Shown here one piece after another: positions 24,367 through 32,201 of a DNA stretch of 64,000 nt. Both the position numbers and the translations under genes were made by a program. The stretch comes from Bacillus sp. B-jedd (GTDB lineage Bacteria > Bacillota > Bacilli > Bacillales > Cytobacillaceae). Under the pieces are notes generated by a model that did no database searches, was not told the origin of the DNA, and was given only the letters and a program-made list of their open reading frames with translations. Numbering within the stretch: the first letter of the stretch is position 1; every line of letters begins with the position of its first letter. The stretch covers positions 1,323,001 through 1,387,000 of the forward strand of contig NZ_CCXR01000001.1 in NCBI RefSeq assembly GCF_000821085.1, given 5' to 3'.

Positions 24367-24396
24367 AAAAAGAGAGCCTGTCCGGCTCTCTTTGCT
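24367..24396. terminator. Bidirectional terminator between the exporter and the NlpC/P60 gene
   Basis: AAAAGAGAGCC pairs with GGCTCTCTTTG around a 5-nt loop, A/T-rich on both sides. Confidence 0.85.
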
Positions 24397-24407
24397 TTTA
24401 TGCTAGA

Positions 24408-24845
24408 TTAGATTCGTTTCGCGCCAACATAGCGCGGCTTCCAGTAGGAATTGCTTAGATAGGCGATGGATACACCTTTGGAGGAAGCAGAGTGGATGAA
24501 TTTCCCGCTTCCGATGTAGATTCCTACATGTGTCGGTTTGGAAGATGCGTAAGTTTTATAGAATACAAGGTCTCCCGGCTGGAGGCTGTAAACTCGTGTT
24601 CCCTTGCCCCACATTTCACCGGCTGTACGGGGCAGGACTTTACCTGCTTTGCCGTATGAATACTTCACAAGTCCTGAACAATCGAAACCTGCTGGGGTGA
24701 TTCCGCCCCATTTATATTTTACGCCCAAATTGGCTTTAGCGACAGAAATAGCTTGTGTATGGTAAGATGCAGCTTCACTCATGCCCGGTAGGATAGTCGT
24801 CAGCATAGTTGTCATTAGAAGGACGGCCAGCAATTTCTTCAACAT
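24408..24845 (-). CDS. Secreted NlpC/P60 cell-wall endopeptidase
   Basis: 145 aa. The signal peptide is LKKLLAVLLMTTMLTTILPGMSEA. The remainder is a bare NlpC/P60 domain: catalytic Cys in GFDCSGLVKYSY, His in KPTHVGIYIGSG, third residue His in KFIHSASS. It cleaves gamma-D-Glu-meso-DAP or related peptide bonds in peptidoglycan outside the cell. No LysM or SH3 binding domain is present, so it is smaller than LytE or CwlO. The ATG follows AGGGGGT. A perfect WalR box upstream points to control by the essential WalRK system. Confidence 0.93.
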   Translation of the reverse strand: MLKKLLAVLLMTTMLTTILPGMSEAASYHTQAISVAKANLGVKYKWGGITPAGFDCSGLVKYSYGKAGKVLPRTAGEMWGKGTRVYSLQPGDLVFYKTYASSKPTHVGIYIGSGKFIHSASSKGVSIAYLSNSYWKPRYVGAKRI

Positions 24846-24879
24846 GTATGTTTACCCCCTGGTGTGATTTGCTAAACCT

Positions 24880-24908
24880 ACTATACTCTATTCTATTTAA
24901 CAACGTCA
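24880..24908 (-). promoter_or_regulatory. Promoter of the NlpC/P60 gene
   Basis: Minus strand: weak -35 TGACGT (24908-24903), 17-nt spacer, -10 TATAGT (24885-24880). A poor -35 is usual for activated promoters. Confidence 0.45.
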
Positions 24909-24918
24909 TCACAGATAG

Positions 24919-24935
24919 ATTACAAGTCTGTTACA
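24919..24935 (-). promoter_or_regulatory. Candidate WalR (YycF) binding site
   Basis: Minus strand reads TGTAAC-AGACT-TGTAAT, an exact match to the WalR consensus TGTWAH-N5-TGTWAH. It lies upstream of the -35 of the NlpC/P60 gene, as in activated WalR targets such as lytE and cwlO. The rest of 24936-25363 shows no gene. Confidence 0.7.
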
Positions 24936-25363
24936 ATAGGGTTGAAAAATTCTGAAAATTTTAGCGAGAAATGAAGAATGGTAGTTAAGCTATTATCCTG
25001 ATAGCCGAGTGTGGCAAAAAGCCTTACTGGATAAGGGTTTAAGGCGTTTATGCAGTTTGTGTTCATTTGATGGCAGGGGAGGCTGGGACATGGATTTTCT
25101 ATTTCAAGCGTTAAAAATATATGACTATAAAGTGTCATAACCTGGCGTTTTTGCAAAAATAGGCGAAATGGCCTAGTAAAGTATACATTTTTTTTAATAG
25201 AGATAAAACGGTGGTTGCAAGCCGCGGAACTTTACAAAGTTTTTCAAAAATATGTTTTGATTTAAAAGTAGGAGTGGTTTGCTATAAATGAAAGGGAGAC
25301 AAGTCAAATAAAAGAGAGGCTGCATTAGAATCATTGCAAAAAAGAAAGGTGAGGAATATCCAG

Positions 25364-26020
25364 ATGATTAATGGAATTATATTTGATTTTGACGGTTTGA
25401 TTGTTGACACGGAAACGCTTTGGTTTGAAGCGTACAGGGAAATCATGAAAGGGTTCGCATGCGAGTTGACTCTTGAAGAATTTTCAAAGGTGATCGGAAC
25501 GACTGATGAACAATTAAATGCCTTTTTTGAAAACGTGACTGGGATGACAGTGGATGAAGCTGGCCTCCATTCAAAAACAAGGGAATTTTATCATCAACGT
25601 GCCGTAAGCCTGGAACTGAGAGAAGGGGTACGGGGGTTTCTCGACGAAGCGAAGGAACTAAATTTAAAAGTAGGGCTGGCTTCCAGTTCCGGCCGGGATT
25701 GGGTGGAATCGTATTTACGGAAATTTGGCATCTTCGAGTTCTTTGATACGATCAAGACAAGGGAGGATGTCCATCAAGTCAAACCAGACCCCGCGTTATA
25801 TATTCAGGCACTAAACGCACTTGGCTTGCAGCCTGCTGAGGCCATTGCCCTCGAAGACTCACTGAATGGCTCGGCAGCCGCCATCGCAGCCGGCATGCAC
25901 TGTGTGATTGTTCCCAATCCAGTCACGAACCACCTCCCATTTCAAAACTACCGGCTCAAACTAACCTCGATGGCCGAAAAGACACTCGCCCAAGTTATAA
26001 AAGAAGTGGAAGCCGGGTAA
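25364..26020 (+). CDS. HAD-superfamily phosphatase (YhcW/PGM-like)
   Basis: 218 aa. HAD motif I is IIFDFDGLIVDTET, motif II ASSSGRDWV, motif III Lys in VHQVKPDPALY, and motif IV ALEDSLNGSAAA. The helical cap after motif I is the beta-phosphoglucomutase/phosphoglycolate-phosphatase class. It hydrolyses a small phosphate ester; the substrate is undetermined. The start at 25364 follows AGGTGAGG; an ATG at 25334 lacks a ribosome-binding site. Monocistronic, convergent with the Fe-S gene that follows. Confidence 0.87.
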   Translation: MINGIIFDFDGLIVDTETLWFEAYREIMKGFACELTLEEFSKVIGTTDEQLNAFFENVTGMTVDEAGLHSKTREFYHQRAVSLELREGVRGFLDEAKELNLKVGLASSSGRDWVESYLRKFGIFEFFDTIKTREDVHQVKPDPALYIQALNALGLQPAEAIALEDSLNGSAAAIAAGMHCVIVPNPVTNHLPFQNYRLKLTSMAEKTLAQVIKEVEAG

Positions 26021-26024
26021 GGCC

Positions 26025-26076
26025 GGGGATGGTTCCAACGCCTCATTCGGGTCCTGAAGAAGCAATGGAACCGCCC
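26025..26076. repeat. GGACGGTTCC-type hairpin repeat, copy 2 (between convergent genes)
   Basis: GGGGATGGTTCC at 26025-26036 pairs with GGAACCGCCC at 26067-26076, and the interior (CCTCATTCGGGTCCTGAAGAAG) resembles that of copy 1 at 547-597: CCT-C-TTCGGGT--TGAAG. As with copy 1 it occupies the gap between two convergent genes. Confidence 0.7.
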
Positions 26077-26081
26077 TAGCT

Positions 26082-26624
26082 TCACTGGCCAAGGAAGAAC
26101 CTTTTTCTTGGCTTTTGTGGGTGAAAGAGGATGGAGGGGTGGGTGACTTTTGGGTCGGGGAAGCCGGGTAGAGTCCGGACGGCTGTTTCGCCCTCGAATG
26201 TATTCAGGTCGATAAGGCTTAGGGAGCCGGTTGTGCAGGCCTCGACGCAGGCGGGGAGGAGACCTGCATCCTGTCTTGGAAAGCACATTTGGCATTTACT
26301 GACTTTCCGGGTTTTTTCATTATATTGGGGAGCGCCATATGGGCAGGCAGATACACAAAGCTGGCAGCCGTTGCAAAGGTTTTCGTCTATCTGGACAACA
26401 CCGTCCTTTCGTTTCGTAAAGGCGCGCTGAGGGCAGACCCGAAAACATTCTGGGCTGTCGCAATGATTGCAGGAGACGGTTATGAACTGGCCTTGTGCCA
26501 ATTTATCCACCCGCCGCCAGTTAATCCCCGCCGGGGTCTGGTTTTCATTTTTGCATGCGATTTGGCAAGCTCTGCAGCCAATGCAATCATCCGCGTTAAA
26601 AAGAAACCCTGCGCGTTTAAACAT
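26082..26624 (-). CDS. 4Fe-4S electron-transfer subunit (DmsB/HybA-like)
   Basis: 180 aa. Four ferredoxin-type cysteine sets are visible: CIGCRACQIAC, CNHCDSPECFRVCP, CNGCQLCVSACP, and CQMCFPRQDAG with CVEAC, the usual DmsB arrangement carrying four clusters. No signal peptide, so cytosolic with its partner. ATG 26624 is preferred because GGAG lies 8 nt upstream; GTG 26633 sits on that site. It overlaps the end of the molybdopterin gene by 8 bp and is translationally coupled to it. Confidence 0.87.
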   Translation of the reverse strand: MFKRAGFLFNADDCIGCRACQIACKNENQTPAGINWRRVDKLAQGQFITVSCNHCDSPECFRVCPQRAFTKRKDGVVQIDENLCNGCQLCVSACPYGAPQYNEKTRKVSKCQMCFPRQDAGLLPACVEACTTGSLSLIDLNTFEGETAVRTLPGFPDPKVTHPSILFHPQKPRKRFFLGQ

Positions 26625-28638
26625 TTTCCCCACTCCATTTCCTTAGCTTAACGAGGCTGTCGTAAAAATACGTACTTTCCTGAACTTCCATTCTGCTCGA
26701 GGACGCAATCAGCTGATTAACGGGGTTGTTGCCTGCCTGTGCGGCCTGGACGACATCATCCGGCAAGGTAGGATTGATTTTAGCAATTCCTGACAGGGAG
26801 CCATGCTCATTAAATAACTCTATTATTGCTCCGTCTTCAATTCCCTGTTCCATTGCAGCCTTTGCTGAAATTTCTATCCAGTTGCCTGAGTTTTCACCAG
26901 AAAGCCAAGAGACTTTTTCATATTGTGAATGGATCCTAAGCAGTGACTGCGGGGAAAGCAGCCTGTATCCGCCGGGTTCATTTGAATAGTGGGCGAAGGT
27001 TTTGCCTGCCAATTCATGGACTTCAGATAGCCCGGGAAAATTAAATTTACCACCCGAAGGGATTCCATGCGGGATGTCCTGACGTTTCCGAGGGCCTTTA
27101 AGCAAATCCTCCCAGGAAGTGATCGAATACCGTTTGAGCATCTTCGGAGTCAGTTCATCCTTGATCCAATCAATCGGCTCTTTGGCAGATGGGAAATTGG
27201 AAAAACCGGGTGCAAGCTCGTTCAGGCGCGCTGTCAGTTCCCTGGCGATTTGCAGGTCGCTCTTTGCCTCGTAATATGGTGGAATCGCCTTTTGGTTCAA
27301 CGACAGCCAGTAATGCCAATAGCCGACATTTAAATCTTCCTCTTCAAAATGTGAGGCGGCCGGCAAAACAATATCCGCCTGTTCAGCTGTCTTGGTCATA
27401 TATAAATCAACGACCACAATCAGCTCAAGCTGGCTGAGCAATTCCTTCCAGGCACTCAAGTTCTGATCTTGGGTTGCTATATTTCTCGAGGCAATCCATA
27501 ACAGCTTCAGCGGAGGCTCCTCCAATTTCAGCGCCCCCCTTGCAAAATGGCCAATATCGACTTCCCGGGAAGCCTGGATTTTCGGATGGCCTGGCCCTTG
27601 ATGATTCAATAGGGAAAGTGGAAAATCCTCAACATCGAAATGCATGTAGTATAAACCGCCATAAGGAGCTGTAAGGTTTCCGGCCATTGCCGCAAGGCTG
27701 TTTATCGCTTCGATACTGCCGCGCCCCTTTGTATTTCGCTGGATGCCGAGCCCGTTCCACGTAAAAGCGTTTTTGTGATCCCCGTACAAATCAGCTATCG
27801 CTCTTACTGCCTCCTCACAGACCCCTGTCCGCTCATATACTTCCTCAAGGCTTATATCTTCCTCAAGGAATTTTCTGTACGGCTCCCAGCCGGCTGTCCG
27901 GGTGGAAAGGAATGCTTCGTCAATTTTGCCTTCAACAAGCAACATTTTTGCAATTCCGTATGCGAGCCATGCATCTGTGCCAGGCTTGATTTGGATATAC
28001 AAATCCGCTTTCTGGGCTGTCGGAGTGAACACCGGGTCTATTACCGCGAACTGGCCGCCTTTCCTCCTCGCCTCCTGGATGAATTTCATCTGATGGACAT
28101 TCGTGACCGCCGGATTCGCCCCCCAGAGTACGATAAGTTCTGCATTTGCCATCGCTTCCGGATCGGAGCTGAAATCCTGGCCGAAAGAACGGTTAATCGC
28201 ATGCTTCCCTGAAAGAGCGCATGGGTTGCCGACCGGCTTCGTATGCGGGCCGATGCTGTTGAACATTCCCTCGACGGCATAATGGAGAAGCCCAAGGTTG
28301 CCGGAGTATTTATTATAGCCGCTCGCAAGATTTGAGCCGAAGCGGCTGTTGAGTTCAATCATCTTTTCAGCAATCGCTGTATAAGCTTCCTCCCAACTGA
28401 TCTGTATCCACTTGCCGGAACCCCGCGGGATTTGCCTCATTGGAAACTTAAGTCTGTTCTTGCTGTAAACATATTGTGTGAAGGCATACCCTTTCGCGCA
28501 AAGATGTCCTTGCGAGAAGCCATGTGCCGGGTCGCCAGCCACCTTAACAAGCCTGCCGTTTTCAACGTGGGAAAGGATGCCGCAAGTTCCGAAGCAATTA
28601 CGGGGACATGAATTTCTATAAATGCCGTCTTTCATCAT
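26617..28638 (-). CDS. Cytosolic molybdopterin oxidoreductase (YoaE/YyaE-like)
   Basis: About 673 aa. N-terminal [4Fe-4S] motif CPRNCFGTCG plus a later Cys (HLCAKGYAF), then the molybdopterin domains (IVLWGANPAVTNVH; ADIVLPAASHFEEED) and a C-terminal dinucleotide-binding barrel (VSWLSGENSGNWIEIS). No Tat signal, unlike the second oxidoreductase in this region. Size and features match B. subtilis YoaE/YyaE, whose substrate is unknown. A Cys in GNPCALSGKHA lies near where the molybdenum ligand is expected; I cannot assign it with certainty. Start at 28638 behind GAGAGG. Likely co-transcribed with the upstream PucR-type regulator. Confidence 0.87.
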   Translation of the reverse strand: MMKDGIYRNSCPRNCFGTCGILSHVENGRLVKVAGDPAHGFSQGHLCAKGYAFTQYVYSKNRLKFPMRQIPRGSGKWIQISWEEAYTAIAEKMIELNSRFGSNLASGYNKYSGNLGLLHYAVEGMFNSIGPHTKPVGNPCALSGKHAINRSFGQDFSSDPEAMANAELIVLWGANPAVTNVHQMKFIQEARRKGGQFAVIDPVFTPTAQKADLYIQIKPGTDAWLAYGIAKMLLVEGKIDEAFLSTRTAGWEPYRKFLEEDISLEEVYERTGVCEEAVRAIADLYGDHKNAFTWNGLGIQRNTKGRGSIEAINSLAAMAGNLTAPYGGLYYMHFDVEDFPLSLLNHQGPGHPKIQASREVDIGHFARGALKLEEPPLKLLWIASRNIATQDQNLSAWKELLSQLELIVVVDLYMTKTAEQADIVLPAASHFEEEDLNVGYWHYWLSLNQKAIPPYYEAKSDLQIARELTARLNELAPGFSNFPSAKEPIDWIKDELTPKMLKRYSITSWEDLLKGPRKRQDIPHGIPSGGKFNFPGLSEVHELAGKTFAHYSNEPGGYRLLSPQSLLRIHSQYEKVSWLSGENSGNWIEISAKAAMEQGIEDGAIIELFNEHGSLSGIAKINPTLPDDVVQAAQAGNNPVNQLIASSSRMEVQESTYFYDSLVKLRKWSGENV

Positions 28639-28683
28639 CAATCCGTCCTCTCCCAAAATTGATTTCCTATCTATCCGGCAAAC

Positions 28684-29880
28684 TCAAAGTTTTCTTAACT
28701 GTTTTATTTTTAAGGCAGCCGAAATATCCAGCCTTGTATTCATATCGTCCAATTTCGCATTCAGCAGCTCCTCAATTTTCTTAATCCTGTAACGGAGCGT
28801 ATTTCTGTGCAGGAAGAGGGATTGCGCTGTTTTTGTCACATCAAATTGATTAGCGGCAAGGCCTTCAAGTGTGTCCATAAGGCTGCCATTTTCCTTCAGA
28901 TCATAGTGAATTACCCCGCCTAGCACATGGAGATAAAACTCCTTAGCATCTTGGGTATCATGGTTATAAAGAAGCCTGGCAAGCCCTAAATGGCTGAAAA
29001 AGGGGACTTCAACCCCGAGCAGGATTCCAAGTTCCATCGCCACCTTAGCTTCCTGATAACTCCTGAATAAGTCCGCTGGATTGTCGCGTATCGTTCCGAA
29101 TCCGCAAGCACCTTCATATCCCGGAAAGTCGGCGGCGATTTGAGTGAAAATTTTTTTTGCAAAAGCTTCGACAACCCCGTTCCTGGGTGATTCTTCCCGG
29201 TTGTCAGGGAGCAGGACTGCCACCTGGCTTTGGCGAACGAGTGCGATCGGTTTCCATCCGAGTTGCAGGACCGCTTTTTCAACGATTTGCAAATACCTGT
29301 CCATTACTGTTTTTCTAATAAAATGTACATCGGCGTTCAAAAAAGAAAAAACAGCAATCCTATGGGGGATAGTTAAATCCCAATCCCAAATTCTCGCATA
29401 ATCGGTAATGTCAGATTTCTGCTTTATGTTCCCATAGAGTAGGTCAAATAGGAAAGCTTCTTTGAATTTTTGCTTTTCTTTTCTTATTTCAAGTTTCCTC
29501 GTTAAATGCTGACCGCATAGCGAGGCGGCAAATCGAAGCAGATTTTGATTGTCCTCCTTGGAGTAGGAGTAACCGATGGCAGCCAAATAGCCGACCGTAT
29601 TTTTTTTGTGAAAAATAGGGATAGCCTGCCCAGAGCATTCTGCCGCCCTTGTCGAAATCCGGCACGAAAATATCCCGGGATTCCCTGAATCTATTTCCTT
29701 TTCAGGCATGATAATCACTTCATTCAACTGTTCCTTTTCCAATGTACCGGCCAAAAGCTGAAAATAAGGGTCCGCAACAAGTACAGAACAACCAATCAGA
29801 CTTGAAAACTTAGAAATGAGAGGTTCAAGTCCATCTTCCGCCGATTCTAATAATTCCATCGCTATTTCCGGAATTTCCAT
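28684..29880 (-). CDS. PucR/CdaR-family transcriptional regulator
   Basis: 398 aa. The C-terminus has the PucR-type helix-turn-helix (FDVTKTAQSLFLHRNTLRYR, then IKKIEELLNAKL). The middle (~140-290) looks like the GGDEF-like fold of CdaR proteins, and the N-terminus is a probable sensory domain. Start 29880 follows AAAGGAGG; an ATG at 29910 is before it. It lies 45 bp upstream of the cytosolic molybdopterin oxidoreductase on the same strand, and divergent to the radical SAM/DMSO-reductase operon. It may control either. The effector is unknown. Confidence 0.85.
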   Translation of the reverse strand: MEIPEIAMELLESAEDGLEPLISKFSSLIGCSVLVADPYFQLLAGTLEKEQLNEVIIMPEKEIDSGNPGIFSCRISTRAAECSGQAIPIFHKKNTVGYLAAIGYSYSKEDNQNLLRFAASLCGQHLTRKLEIRKEKQKFKEAFLFDLLYGNIKQKSDITDYARIWDWDLTIPHRIAVFSFLNADVHFIRKTVMDRYLQIVEKAVLQLGWKPIALVRQSQVAVLLPDNREESPRNGVVEAFAKKIFTQIAADFPGYEGACGFGTIRDNPADLFRSYQEAKVAMELGILLGVEVPFFSHLGLARLLYNHDTQDAKEFYLHVLGGVIHYDLKENGSLMDTLEGLAANQFDVTKTAQSLFLHRNTLRYRIKKIEELLNAKLDDMNTRLDISAALKIKQLRKL

Positions 29881-30073
29881 TGCAAGAACCTCCTTTTTCA
29901 GCATCCCCACAGTAATAAATTCATGTTATCTTATGAACCATCCTTCGACAATGTCTGTCACAAAACCGTAAAAAATGGCTGTCCTTGCTGCACAAAAATG
30001 AGCAGGAATTTTCGTCCGCGCCGGCCATATCTGTTTTCAGCCAATCCTTTTATAATGAAGGCATAGCGGTAAA

Positions 30074-30089
30074 TGTGAAATGTTTCACA
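30074..30089 (+). promoter_or_regulatory. Fnr-type box upstream of the DMSO-reductase-like operon
   Basis: TGTGAAATGTTTCACA is a perfect match to TGTGA-N6-TCACA, the site of Bacillus Fnr, and is fully palindromic. If it acts at -41.5, transcription starts near 30123. This fits a translation start at 30153 and excludes the in-frame TTG at 30117. Confidence 0.8.
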
Positions 30090-30152
30090 TGAATTGTATC
30101 ACGAAATGGATGAATTTTGTCGAATAAATTAAAGGAAAAGGATGGATTGCAT

Positions 30153-31463
30153 ATGGCACAAATAGCTAATAAAGCCAACTTTTCTGCCAATAAACCGCTT
30201 GCCACCTACGCGGCCATCTATGAGCGAATTAAAGACAACACGCTTGAACAGATAGAAACTTTCGGATTGCCTCTATCTTCAAGAAATACAGAAGAGGAGT
30301 CAGCAAATAAGCTGGACGAACTTTCCTTGAAAGGGGCGCTCGTTCGGAATACCGGCAAGAGCATCGTTTCCAATGGGAGAATATCCAGCGCATGTGAAGC
30401 ATGCAAGACTGGGACGGGCAGCTACACCAGCTTCATTTCGCTGAAATGCCATCGCGACTGCTACTTTTGCTTCAATAAAAATCAGGACGACTACAGCTTT
30501 TATGTGCAAAATCAAAAGAACGTGAACGCCGAACTGGAGACTCTAGTCTCGCAAGGGGTTGAATTGACCCATCTGGCATTGACAGGCGGGGAACCGCTCC
30601 TTCATCCCGATGAGACGCTGTCCTTTTTTCGGAAGGCACAATTGCTTGTCCCTGAAGCACATACAAGATTGTATACAGCAGGGGATTTGCTGAATGAAGA
30701 AATTCTTCTGGGGCTGAAGGATGCTGGCCTAAAGGAAATCCGTTTCAGCATTAAAATGGAAGATTCCGTTCAGAAACAAAAGCATATCCTCGGAAAAATC
30801 AGGCTCGCCAAAAAGTATATACCTGATGTCTTGGTCGAGATGCCGGTTATACCGGGAACTGGCGAGGAAATGAAAGAACTATTGATCGAGCTCGACCAGA
30901 TCGGGATTTTCGGCATCAATCTGTTGGAATTTTGCTTTCCGCTGGAAAACGCCGAGGCCTTTCGAGAAAAAGGCTTCACCCTGAAAAATCCTCCATATCA
31001 GGTGTATTACAGCTTTTGGTATGCAGGCGGCCTTGCGGTAGACGGAAGCGAAGCACTCTGTCACGAGCTCGTTGAGTTCGCGATTGATCAGCAACTTTCT
31101 TTGGGCGTCCATTACTGTTCGCTCGAAAATAAATTTACCGGACAGATTTATCAGCAAAACCGAAATGAAAATCCTGGCTCCACTTATCGTTTTTCAACTC
31201 AGGATTTTTATTTCAAGACAGCGAAGGTTTTTGGCAGAGACAGGAACAAGGTGAGGAAAATTTTGCGAAATCACCAATTTCCAGTTGTTGAAGACGAACA
31301 TTATGATTTCCTCCAATTTCCTCTTGATGCAATTCCATTTTTGAAAAGCAGGGAAGTAGAGATTGCGATTTCATCAAATGTTGTGGAAGACGGGGCTATC
31401 AGGGAGGTCGGAATAACGGTTTTAAAGCCACAAGACTATAGCATGCAAGGAAAGGAGCAATAA
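30153..31463 (+). CDS. Radical SAM protein of the anaerobic reductase operon
   Basis: 436 aa. The radical SAM cluster motif is C-HRD-C-YF-C (SLKCHRDCYFCFNKNQDD), followed by the GGEP-type motif in LALTGGEPLLHPDE. Two further Cys lie just upstream (SSACEACKTGTG). The C-terminal ~150 residues (after FWYAGGLAVDG) are a family-specific domain with further Cys and His. ATG 30153 follows AAGGATGG. It leads the operon radical SAM-TorD-DmsABC, so a role in maturing the reductase, its cofactor or a peptide is inferred. I do not recognise a characterised homologue. Confidence 0.82.
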   Translation: MAQIANKANFSANKPLATYAAIYERIKDNTLEQIETFGLPLSSRNTEEESANKLDELSLKGALVRNTGKSIVSNGRISSACEACKTGTGSYTSFISLKCHRDCYFCFNKNQDDYSFYVQNQKNVNAELETLVSQGVELTHLALTGGEPLLHPDETLSFFRKAQLLVPEAHTRLYTAGDLLNEEILLGLKDAGLKEIRFSIKMEDSVQKQKHILGKIRLAKKYIPDVLVEMPVIPGTGEEMKELLIELDQIGIFGINLLEFCFPLENAEAFREKGFTLKNPPYQVYYSFWYAGGLAVDGSEALCHELVEFAIDQQLSLGVHYCSLENKFTGQIYQQNRNENPGSTYRFSTQDFYFKTAKVFGRDRNKVRKILRNHQFPVVEDEHYDFLQFPLDAIPFLKSREVEIAISSNVVEDGAIREVGITVLKPQDYSMQGKEQ

Positions 31464-31466
31464 CAA

Positions 31467-32183
31467 ATGGGAGCAGCCAGGCAGGCCATTTCAGCCGCGG
31501 AACTTGAACATCTGTTTTTTGCAAGGGATTTCGCCCTTGATATATTAAGGAGGTTTTTTGTTGAGGAGCCTTCACAGGAATATGTAAAAGCTTTTATCCA
31601 GGGGAAAATGCCCGATTTATTTCCATTCAATGAAGATTCGGAAGGGATTTCTGAAGGTCTTTCTCTCATAAAGAGATACTTGGAGAAAAACGATCCTGTG
31701 AACAGCCGCAGTGATTTTGAGAATTTGCATTGGGATTATACAAGGATGTTTCTTGGACCTTTTGAAATTCCTGTCGAACCTTGGGAATCCGTTTATGTCA
31801 GGAAGGATAATCTCCTTTTTCAAAAGACCACGATGGATGTGCGCAAGCTTTATCAAAAATATGGTTATGAAACAGCGGAGTTGAATATCGAGCCAGATGA
31901 CCATATCGGTATTGAACTTGATTTTCTTTACCGCCTGAACCGCTTGTGCATCGATTCATGCAGGTCGGAAAGGGCTTCCCATGAGATTTCCTATCTTGTT
32001 AGCGAGCAGCTCCGGTTCCATAAAGGGCATTTGGCTGTTTTCGCGCCGAAGATTGCCGCTAAAATGGCTGCCCATTCGGAAACAGATTTCTACAAGGGGC
32101 TTGCAAAGCTCCTTGAGCACTACCTTGTTATCGATTCAAAAGTTCTAACCGAACTCTTGAACATAGACATTCTTCCAAACTAA
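31467..32183 (+). CDS. TorD/DmsD-family molybdoenzyme chaperone
   Basis: 238 aa, all-helical. The TorD motif EPWESVYVRKDNLLF and the later DDHIGIELDFLYRLNRLC are the conserved family signatures. Such chaperones bind the Tat signal of the catalytic subunit and hold it for cofactor insertion before export. The partner is the DmsA-like protein immediately downstream. Start 3 nt after the radical SAM stop, with AAAGGAG as ribosome-binding site. Confidence 0.9.
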   Translation: MGAARQAISAAELEHLFFARDFALDILRRFFVEEPSQEYVKAFIQGKMPDLFPFNEDSEGISEGLSLIKRYLEKNDPVNSRSDFENLHWDYTRMFLGPFEIPVEPWESVYVRKDNLLFQKTTMDVRKLYQKYGYETAELNIEPDDHIGIELDFLYRLNRLCIDSCRSERASHEISYLVSEQLRFHKGHLAVFAPKIAAKMAAHSETDFYKGLAKLLEHYLVIDSKVLTELLNIDILPN

Positions 32184-32201
32184 GAAACTAGGAGGGTCAA
32201 G

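Noticed and set aside
24920..25156. 78-codon minus-strand frame in the spacer before the HAD gene
   Set aside because: It overlaps the WalR box and promoter of the NlpC/P60 gene and has no ribosome-binding site or protein-like pattern.
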